Below are positions 23,569-29,407 of a stretch of 29,407 nucleotides of DNA, piece after piece. The number at the start of each line of letters is the position of its first letter. Positions within the stretch are counted from its first letter, which is position 1. Source of the DNA: Anaerolineae bacterium (GTDB taxonomy: Bacteria > Chloroflexota > Anaerolineae > UBA4142); contig DAIDTM010000016.1 of NCBI GenBank assembly GCA_027457205.1, positions 1 to 29,407 on the forward strand. The letters run 5' to 3'. The translations under genes and the position numbers were made by a program. The notes under the pieces are model-generated. The model was not told where the DNA came from and did no database searches. It saw nothing but the letters and a program-made list of their open reading frames with translations.

Positions 23569-24587
23569 TCGTGGTTGTCCTCATTATCCATGTTAAACAA
23601 AGGCAAATTGCTTTTGCGGTTTCTTCGCTTGGTCCGATTCAACTTTGGTTCCTGTGAATTACGTTCCCAAAAGACTCCCTCCGCATATCCTTGGATCGTC
23701 TGGTCGTCTGTGGCAAGCGCAAGCCGCTTTTCGGCGAGGCAACCATACATCGGATCAACTTCAATGCCCACATATTTTCGCCCAAGCTTCTTAGCCACGA
23801 CCGATGTGGTTCCCGAACCTAGGAATGGATCAAGCACCAGATCATTCGGCTTGGAACTCGCGAGGATAATCTTCGCTAAAAGCTTTTCCGGCTTTTGCGT
23901 TGGATGATCGGTATTCTCCGCCATCGACCAGAAAGGAACCGTGATGTCAGCCCAAATATTTGATGGATGCGTCAAACGAAAGTCTCCACTTGGCGTTTGT
24001 TCCCAATCCTTGGGCTTGCCTTCGGGATTTGTATAAGGGGCGACCACTCGGCGTTTGAGTTTTACTGCATCCACATTGAAAGTGTACTGCTCCGATCTAG
24101 TGCAAAACCAGATATCTTCGGAGCAATTCTTCCAATTTGCTGTTGCCCCTCTGCCCTTTTCGCGTTCCCAGGTGATGCGATTTCGTACAACAAGATATTT
24201 TTCCGCCACTAAGTGAATCGCTGATGAAGATCGCCAGTCACCGCAGATGTACACTGATGCGGTCGGTTTCAGTGTTCGTATCAACTTGGGAAGCCACGAT
24301 TCAAGCCACGCCGCGTATTCCGCAATGGAGCGTTCTCTGAACGTCGTGCCATTAAAAGACTTGGTGAGATTATACGGCGGATCGATAAACAAAAGATCAA
24401 CAAAAGCAGGCGGCAACCAATCAAGAATCTCGAATAGGTCTTGATTGATTATTTTTTTCTCGATGCTTGCAGACGTGACGTGACCAGCGATCTTAAGCAG
24501 ATTCTTTCGATAGAGAATCTGCTCGTCATCAGAGAGGGTGATTGTTCTATTTCTCATTGCTCGCGTTTTCTCACGTAGTCTTGCCAT
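23565..24587 (-). CDS. Beta-class DNA methyltransferase (N6-adenine or N4-cytosine)
   Basis: A 340-residue S-adenosylmethionine-dependent modification enzyme. The catalytic motif DPPY (69-72, FIDPPYNLTKSF) precedes the SAM-binding motif DPFLGSGTT (253-261), the beta-class order. Between them lies a target-recognition segment with RNRITWEREKGRGA. HPTQKPEKLL is also typical. I prefer the ATG at 24587, seven bases after GGAAGG; longer in-frame starts (TTG 24602, ATG 24593) have poorer spacing. The gene is coupled to the endonuclease, so together they form a type II restriction-modification pair. Confidence 0.9.
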   Translation of the reverse strand: MARLREKTRAMRNRTITLSDDEQILYRKNLLKIAGHVTSASIEKKIINQDLFEILDWLPPAFVDLLFIDPPYNLTKSFNGTTFRERSIAEYAAWLESWLPKLIRTLKPTASVYICGDWRSSSAIHLVAEKYLVVRNRITWEREKGRGATANWKNCSEDIWFCTRSEQYTFNVDAVKLKRRVVAPYTNPEGKPKDWEQTPSGDFRLTHPSNIWADITVPFWSMAENTDHPTQKPEKLLAKIILASSKPNDLVLDPFLGSGTTSVVAKKLGRKYVGIEVDPMYGCLAEKRLALATDDQTIQGYAEGVFWERNSQEPKLNRTKRRNRKSNLPLFNMDNEDNHE

Positions 24588-24634
24588 AGCCATACCTTCC
24601 AACAGTGTTCCGCTTCGCGCTGTACTCGCGTGTC

Positions 24635-24722
24635 GCCATCGGATGAGATCCGATGGCTATCAGGCGTCAAACCCGCTTCGCGGGTTTCCAGCGCGTTAGG
24701 CGTCGGTTTTCAACCGATGCCT
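24635..24722. repeat. Cluster of three adjacent hairpins
   Basis: Hairpin 1: GCCATCGGAT (24635-24644) with ATCCGATGGC (24648-24657). Hairpin 2: AAACCCGC (24669-24676) with GCGGGTTT (24680-24687). Hairpin 3: AGGCGTCGGTT (24698-24708) with AACCGATGCCT (24712-24722), with one G-U pair. All three have 3-base loops. They fill the gap between the two methylase genes and may end transcripts or protect RNA ends. Confidence 0.7.
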
Positions 24723-26038
24723 TACTTGCGCCCAATCACAATATACTCAATCGGATATGCTTCCGCGTCTGCGTCCTTGTTGCTCGCGAATCGCCCGGTC
24801 TTTTTGTCGCGCTTTTGCGGCAAAATCTTGGACGGGATTTCGCGCTTGATGATTCGATCCAGCGCAAACCCGGCGTGCTGCAAACTGTCCGCGAACGCTT
24901 CCGCGTTGAGAATGTCCACGCCTTTCAACTGCGTGTTGCCGATGACGTAGCAGCAACGTCCACCCGGCTTTAAGATGCGGTAACTTTCGTCGAAGACTTG
25001 CTGCATATCCACAAAGTACGCTTCGACTTCGCGCGCCATCTTGGCGCTGACTTGCGACATTTTCTCGACGATGTCGCGCGCAATCTGGCTACGCGGTTTT
25101 GTGTTGTCGGACGATTTGTAGGACGTGCCGATAAATTCTTTCCGGTAGGCGGTCAGATCGTCCGCAAAGTCAAGCCAAATGGTGGACAGTTGATGCAGGT
25201 CGGCGTACTCGTAGCTGGTCACGTACGGACTAGAACTGACGATGAGATCGACGGTCGCGTTGCGCGCGGACTGGTGTCGCGCGTCGCCAATCTTGATTTG
25301 CAAGTACGCTTTCAGGTGCTCGCGCGTCCGCGCCGGCACGACGGCGTAAAACTCGGCGTTGCCGCGCTGCATCTTTCGCAGATGCCGCCGCAGCGCGTCG
25401 ATGGGTTTGACCGGCGGCTTGCTCAAATCGCGCGTCGGCTTGGTGCTGCCTTGTAGCCAGATCGAGCAGGTCTTGAGGATGTGGCTGAACGCGACGAGAA
25501 AGAAGTCTCGAATTGCCGGGTCGCGCTCCTGCTGAATCGCGCGCAGTATTTTGCCAAGTTCGTCGGTACTCTCATCGCTGAACCAGTACTTGATTCGATG
25601 GATATGCTTTGGCGGAATCGCCGGTTCGATGTGCCCATCTTTTAGCGCGGCAAGCAGCCCATTGATTTTCTTGCCAAGATGGTCCGGGTCGATTGGCGTC
25701 GCTTTGACCTTCGTGATGAGAAAGGCAATGCGATTGACATCCGTGCCGCTGGCGATGACCCCGCGCGAGATCGCGCTGACGATCGTCGTGCCGCAGCCCA
25801 TGAATGGATCATTGACGTGCGCGTCGCGCGTCGGCAAATATTCGTCGAACAATCGCTCGACCAGTTGCGGAATGAATTTCGCCGGGTAGCGATGATAGTC
25901 GTGCGTCCATTTGCCGGTATCGGACGGCTTAGCTTGAATGAACGACCAGTCCGTATCGATCTCTTTGGCTCGGAAGAGATCGCTGATCTCTAGCGGCGAT
26001 TTGATGGGAGTCTGCCTCGTCAGCGCGTTGCCGATCAT
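24722..26038 (-). CDS. DNA methyltransferase with DPFMGCGTT and SSPY motifs
   Basis: A 438-residue enzyme with the SAM-binding motif NDPFMGCGTT (76-85) and the putative catalytic motif IV read as S-S-P-Y (269-272, in SSSPYVTSYEYADL); the family usually has S-P-P-Y. The flanking text YEYADLHQLSTIWL and FIGTSY is typical of this methylase group. The motif I-before-IV order differs from the beta-class methylase next door, so the two are not duplicates. The start is 7 bases after the GT2 stop. It belongs to the restriction-modification island; whether it works with the endonuclease or is an orphan is unclear. Confidence 0.85.
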   Translation of the reverse strand: MIGNALTRQTPIKSPLEISDLFRAKEIDTDWSFIQAKPSDTGKWTHDYHRYPAKFIPQLVERLFDEYLPTRDAHVNDPFMGCGTTIVSAISRGVIASGTDVNRIAFLITKVKATPIDPDHLGKKINGLLAALKDGHIEPAIPPKHIHRIKYWFSDESTDELGKILRAIQQERDPAIRDFFLVAFSHILKTCSIWLQGSTKPTRDLSKPPVKPIDALRRHLRKMQRGNAEFYAVVPARTREHLKAYLQIKIGDARHQSARNATVDLIVSSSPYVTSYEYADLHQLSTIWLDFADDLTAYRKEFIGTSYKSSDNTKPRSQIARDIVEKMSQVSAKMAREVEAYFVDMQQVFDESYRILKPGGRCCYVIGNTQLKGVDILNAEAFADSLQHAGFALDRIIKREIPSKILPQKRDKKTGRFASNKDADAEAYPIEYIVIGRK

Positions 26039-26045
26039 CTTGTCT

Positions 26046-26822
26046 TCATCCGACCGCCGTCTGCGTCTTGTGCGCGACCTGCGCGTCGCGCTTGGAGCGG
26101 TATTCGCGCGCCGCTTCGCGCTTGACCACGAGCCGCCACCACCAATGGAACATGCGTGCGAGCGTCGCCGCGACGCGCGGAAAGTTGAAAAACTGCGATT
26201 CGCCGTACTGCCGATAATAGTGGTGCACCGGCACTTCGGTGAATCGATAGCCGGCGTCCTGGATCTTCTTGACCATCTCGAAGGTGATCGTGCCGGTTTC
26301 CGATTCCAACCGAATCACGTCGAAAATCTCGCGGCGCATCAATCGAAAGTCGCAGTCCACGTCCTTGATCTTGAGACCGAAGAGAATTTTTACAAAGTAC
26401 TGGTACAGGACGCCAATGACGATGCGGTGGAACGGATCGCGCCGTTTGATTTTCCAACCCTGTACCACATCCACGTCGTTGGAAATTTTCGCGGCGAGCA
26501 ATTTCAATTCGCGCGCGTCGTACTGCGCGTCGCCGTCGGTGTAGAAAATCCAATCCTTGGTGGCTTGGGCAAAGCCGGCGCGCAGCACGCCGCCATAGCC
26601 GCTCGGTCGCTCGCGGTTCTCAAAGCACAACTCGCGCGGATAGAGGCGCGACAATTCTTCGAGGATGAAACGCGAGTCGTCCGTCGAGCCGTCGTTGATG
26701 ACAAAGACTTCGTAATCGTCCGACACCTCGCGCAGCGTTTGGATCGCGCGCATGACCATCACACCGATAGTGCCGGCGTCGTTGTAGCAGGGAAAAAATA
26801 CGGAAATACTCGGTTTTGCCAT
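26046..26822 (-). CDS. GT2 glycosyltransferase, dolichyl-phosphate-mannose-synthase-like
   Basis: A 258-residue cytoplasmic enzyme that would transfer a sugar from a nucleotide sugar to polyprenyl phosphate, providing the donor for the GT39 proteins. Visible features are the nucleotide-binding start SVFFPCYNDAGTI, VINDGSTDDS (42-50), the metal-binding DGD in FYTDGDAQYD (96-98), and VDCDFRLMRREIF with HHYYRQYGESQF, common in dolichyl-phosphate-sugar synthases. The C terminus is basic. It follows the second GT39 gene by 16 bases in the same direction. Confidence 0.92.
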   Translation of the reverse strand: MAKPSISVFFPCYNDAGTIGVMVMRAIQTLREVSDDYEVFVINDGSTDDSRFILEELSRLYPRELCFENRERPSGYGGVLRAGFAQATKDWIFYTDGDAQYDARELKLLAAKISNDVDVVQGWKIKRRDPFHRIVIGVLYQYFVKILFGLKIKDVDCDFRLMRREIFDVIRLESETGTITFEMVKKIQDAGYRFTEVPVHHYYRQYGESQFFNFPRVAATLARMFHWWWRLVVKREAAREYRSKRDAQVAHKTQTAVG

Positions 26823-26838
26823 TTGTCTGTGATTGCGC

Positions 26839-29328
26839 CTACGGTTGAACGGTGATCGTCGTCTTTAAGAGCACACGATCGCCCGCCGGCGCGCCGTTGT
26901 CGTCCAAGACCTGGAGGCGCGCGAACGCCGGGTCTTTCGCATCGTACCAACCGATTTCGATTTGGTACTTGCCCGGCGCGGTGTCCGGTTTGATCGCCAG
27001 ATCGTACGGGTCGGTGATATATTCGCCAGCCACCCAGCCGGTCGTCGGGCGCGCGCCGTTGAGCGGCTGCGCATCCTGCTGCGCGACGGGCTTGCCGTCG
27101 CTGCCAAGTAGGTGCACAAAGACGGTGTAGGGCTTGTCCACGCGAAGCGTGCCACGCGCCTGCCAATACAAAACCAGTTTCAGCGTTTCACCGGGTTTCA
27201 AAGTTGTTGCGGCGAGGTTGTAACCCGCCAGTGCTATCATGTTATTGAAATTAGCGGTCTGCGCTGTTTGTATATTCGGCTTGACGAAAACCCGGTCGGT
27301 TTTTTCGATGGTGAATGGCGAAAGATCGATCACGCTGCCGTCGCTCAACACGACGCGCAGGTTTGCGGTACCCGGCGACGCGGTGGCTGGAATCGCAATC
27401 GAGTATTGCGCGCGTACGATTTCGCCGGGGCGCCACTGCGACGTGGGAAATTGCGCGTTCGCCAGCGGCAGCGGATCGGACAGCACATCGCCGAACTGGA
27501 CGCGCAGCGTGTAATCTTTTGCCGGCGCGGAATCCGCGCGCCAGAACAGCGTCAGCGGAATCGATTCGCCCGCGCTCGCCTTGTCGCGTCCGAGTTGATA
27601 GCCGAGAAGCGTGAACGGTCCGATCGGCTGGCTGATCGTGTTTTGGATGTTGAGCGAGATGAACGTCGCCGGTTTTTCTGCCGGCAAAACCGGGATCGGT
27701 CCAATTTTGACTGTCTTGCCGATCGGCGCGCCGTTCGGCGCGAGCACATCGAGTCCGCTCTCGTCGGCTCTGGTGTAAAAGGTCACTTGAACGAAATAGT
27801 TGCCCGCCGGCGCGCCGGCAAGCAGCGGCACGGTGTATGTGCCGAAAAGATCCTCGCCCTTCTTCCAACGCATCGTCGGATAGTTATAGCCGGCGGGACG
27901 GCGGTCCTGCTTGCCCCACAGATTGCCCGCCGCATCCACCACCCGCAGCGCGACGTCGTAGTCGTCCGTGAACGTATCGAGCGATTGCCAATACAAGTTG
28001 AACGACGCGCCGACATCAGCGGTGGTGGGGGCAGGCGTATCCCAGCCCAGCAGCTTGACGCGGTTCTTGAAATTCGCAACCTGCGGGTGCGCGATCTCCG
28101 GCGTCGCGCTGAACGGCTGGGACGATGTCAGCGTCCAGTGGCGTAGTTTCACTTGCCAGAACGCCGCGGTCAATTTTTCTTCCGTGCCGCGCGACGAAAG
28201 CAGCACCGGCACGAAACCGTTCGGATCGACCACGTCGTCCTGCCACAGCACGACCCACACGCCGCGTTTGCCGGCGAGCGTCTGGTTCAGCACGTTCGCG
28301 GTGTCATAACCGAGCACGTGATCGGTGTTGAGCGTTGGATCGTCCGGCAGGCGAATTTGCGGCGCGTTGCCGTGATAGTAATAGTCGAACGCGGGAAAGA
28401 GGTGACCGCTGACGAGAACGATCGCTTCGTCCGGCGCGATGTGGTCTTCGATGTAGCGCGCGACGCCGCGGAAATCGGCTTTGGTGAACGCGGGATCAAA
28501 GTACGCATTGGAATCGGCATACGCCGAGCTGAAAAGTAAAAAGCCAAAAGCTAAAAGTGAAAACGCGACCGCGATGCTGCGCGTGAAAATATTTTTCCGC
28601 CGCGCGAGTGAAAGCAAACTCGCCAGCCCTGCGCCGAGCAGCAGAAACAGCGGCGGCGAGGCGATCATCAGATAGCGCGCGTTGAACTTGGGATTGCGCG
28701 AGAACAGAAAGAGCAAGAGCGCGAGCGGGATGACCAGATACAAAACCAGAAAGGTTGTTGGGTAATTGCGTAGCTGGGTGGTTGGGAGATTGGATTGTTC
28801 GGTGGTTCGGTGGTTCGGTAGTTCGATAGTTCGATTTGTTCCTCGCGTGAGTAGCGCCCAGACTAACAACCCAACCACCAAACACCCTAACCATCCTGCG
28901 GCAATCCACTGCGCCTGCGCCTCCAGCACCGATTCGCCGGTCGTGAAATTCATGAAGATGTGGCGGATCGCCTCGTCAAGTTTGAGCGCGCCGCGCCAGT
29001 AACTGGCGTCTTCTCCAAAGCGCGCGACGACGAACGGTGTCCACGGCAGGAACGCGGCGAAGATGGCGATGAATGTAACTGTGGCGCGTGTTGCGAATTG
29101 CGTAAAATGTAAACGAAGGTCAGTGAACAGTAAACGGTAAACGGTGAACAATAGTTGGAACGCGATGATGACGAAAGCGAAATAATGCGTGTAGACCGCG
29201 GCGATGTTCGCGAGCGCAAAGACGATCCACCACGCCCGCCCCTGCCGTGGACGAGAGAGGGATGGGGTGAGCGCGCGCAGCAACGCGTAACTCGACAGGA
29301 GCAGCAGGAAGGTGATCATTGAGTACAT
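26839..29328 (-). CDS. GT39-type membrane glycosyltransferase, 5'-incomplete
   Basis: The recognisable part is 829 residues. The frame continues upstream to the window end and encodes the classic LSPLYIWY-x-QETRMYSM motif, but TAG (29341-29343) replaces the conserved serine codon. The front part of the protein, with the catalytic DE loop, lies outside the window. The membrane part is interrupted by in-frame short-repeat inserts (28543-28574, 28754-28897, 29105-29156, 29235-29275). The C-terminal half holds three related beta domains, beginning LLGWDTPAP, LLGYQLGRD and LAGYNLAAT, and ends at TAG 26839. Confidence 0.85.
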   Translation of the reverse strand: MYSMITFLLLLSSYALLRALTPSLSRPRQGRAWWIVFALANIAAVYTHYFAFVIIAFQLLFTVYRLLFTDLRLHFTQFATRATVTFIAIFAAFLPWTPFVVARFGEDASYWRGALKLDEAIRHIFMNFTTGESVLEAQAQWIAAGWLGCLVVGLLVWALLTRGTNRTIELPNHRTTEQSNLPTTQLRNYPTTFLVLYLVIPLALLLFLFSRNPKFNARYLMIASPPLFLLLGAGLASLLSLARRKNIFTRSIAVAFSLLAFGFLLFSSAYADSNAYFDPAFTKADFRGVARYIEDHIAPDEAIVLVSGHLFPAFDYYYHGNAPQIRLPDDPTLNTDHVLGYDTANVLNQTLAGKRGVWVVLWQDDVVDPNGFVPVLLSSRGTEEKLTAAFWQVKLRHWTLTSSQPFSATPEIAHPQVANFKNRVKLLGWDTPAPTTADVGASFNLYWQSLDTFTDDYDVALRVVDAAGNLWGKQDRRPAGYNYPTMRWKKGEDLFGTYTVPLLAGAPAGNYFVQVTFYTRADESGLDVLAPNGAPIGKTVKIGPIPVLPAEKPATFISLNIQNTISQPIGPFTLLGYQLGRDKASAGESIPLTLFWRADSAPAKDYTLRVQFGDVLSDPLPLANAQFPTSQWRPGEIVRAQYSIAIPATASPGTANLRVVLSDGSVIDLSPFTIEKTDRVFVKPNIQTAQTANFNNMIALAGYNLAATTLKPGETLKLVLYWQARGTLRVDKPYTVFVHLLGSDGKPVAQQDAQPLNGARPTTGWVAGEYITDPYDLAIKPDTAPGKYQIEIGWYDAKDPAFARLQVLDDNGAPAGDRVLLKTTITVQP
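28543..28574. repeat. AAAAGY-type short units inside GT39 gene
   Basis: Repeated AAAAGCC/AAAAGCT/AAAAGTG units encode the loop FSLLAFGFLLFSSAY. Confidence 0.45.
28754..28897. repeat. Octamer tandem block with inverted counterpart inside GT39 gene
   Basis: Eight-base units of the GGGTGGTT / CGGTGGTT / CGGTAGTT type run from about 28778 to 28833. A stretch of AACCCAACCACC type at 28865-28890 is roughly complementary. The region encodes a Thr/Asn/Pro-rich loop (NHRTTEQSNLPTTQLRNYPT). Confidence 0.65.
29105..29156. repeat. GTAAACG heptamer block inside GT39 gene
   Basis: AGTAAACG, GTAAACG and GTGAACA units encode FTVYRLLFTDLRLHFTQF. The same word occurs in the galT-galK spacer at 3309-3320. Confidence 0.6.
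29235..29275. repeat. G/C-rich mini-element inside GT39 gene
   Basis: A stretch of CCCGCCCC... / ...GGGATGGGG type encodes LTPSLSRPRQGRAWW and resembles the element in galT at 4122-4167. Confidence 0.45.
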
Positions 29329-29397
29329 CCGCGTCTCTTGCTAGTACCAGATGTACAGCGGCGAGAGCGTTGCGAGCAGTGCGGCGATCAGTGCGGC

Positions 29398-29407
29398 GGG
29401 GGGGGGG
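29398..29407. other. Terminal run of G, probable contig-end artefact
   Basis: The window ends in ten consecutive G. Read in the GT39 frame this gives poly-proline before a normal helix, which is unlikely. Poly-G at contig ends is a known artefact of two-colour sequencing. Confidence 0.6.

Noticed and set aside
8823..29343. Genome-wide recoding of TAG
   Set aside because: At least five other genes in the window end in TAG at the expected family length, in one case followed directly by TGA, so TAG works as a stop here.

Overview
The window reads as an edge contig from a moderately GC-rich, non-model bacterium, most likely a Chloroflexota (Anaerolineae-type) genome. That placement is inference. 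It rests on the gene families present: large GT39-type membrane proteins with repeated C-terminal beta domains, a small Cys-rich DUF6788-type protein, and DrrA-like ABC exporters. It also rests on many short 7-8 bp tandem repeats and mini-hairpins inside and between genes. The right edge ends in a run of G that looks like a contig end or sequencing artefact.

Layout, left to right. (1) 93-2021, minus strand: a yebC-ruvC-ruvA operon (transcriptional regulator plus Holliday-junction processing) with a promoter at about 2066. (2) 2135-4407, minus: galK and galT of the Leloir pathway, separated by a repeat-like spacer; galT carries a palindromic in-frame insert. (3) 4408-7231: a decayed area. It holds a 52-bp frameshifted fragment of an HD-domain gene, an MFS exporter of different base composition, a small thioredoxin-fold protein, a frameshifted TDT-family transporter remnant, and then the intact HD-domain phosphohydrolase gene with a strong promoter. 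(4) 7256-11047, minus: a DrrAB-like ABC exporter (ATPase plus two permeases, the first split by an in-frame TAG), preceded by a flavodoxin (HemG-like) pseudogene with two internal deletions. (5) 11315-13527, plus: a self-contained unit with a consensus promoter overlapped by a perfect inverted repeat, a small Cys-rich protein, a secreted two-module surface protein and a strong terminator. (6) 13598-15646, minus: a three-GAF diguanylate cyclase. (7) 15915-17817, minus: a LysE-type exporter and a lipoprotein with FlgD/Ig-like domains. (8) 17912-29407, minus: a glycan-assembly cluster (GT39-type glycosyltransferase, small multidrug-type/EamA membrane protein, DegT aminotransferase, sugar-nucleotide epimerase, GT2 dolichyl-phosphate-mannose-synthase-like enzyme, second GT39-type enzyme). 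A restriction-modification island (an SPPY-like methylase, a DPPY methylase and a PD-(D/E)XK endonuclease) sits in the middle.

How the genes work together: the glycan cluster would make a nucleotide sugar (epimerase, aminotransferase), load sugar onto a polyprenyl carrier (GT2), and transfer it outside the membrane (the two GT39 proteins), with the EamA protein as a possible flippase. The gal genes may feed UDP-sugars to it.

The most unusual features are: two in-frame TAG codons inside otherwise conserved proteins, although TAG is an ordinary terminator elsewhere in the window; many degenerate 7/8-mer repeats that have been absorbed in frame into membrane-protein loops; nested palindromic intergenic elements; and a perfect 10-bp inverted repeat straddling a consensus -10 box.
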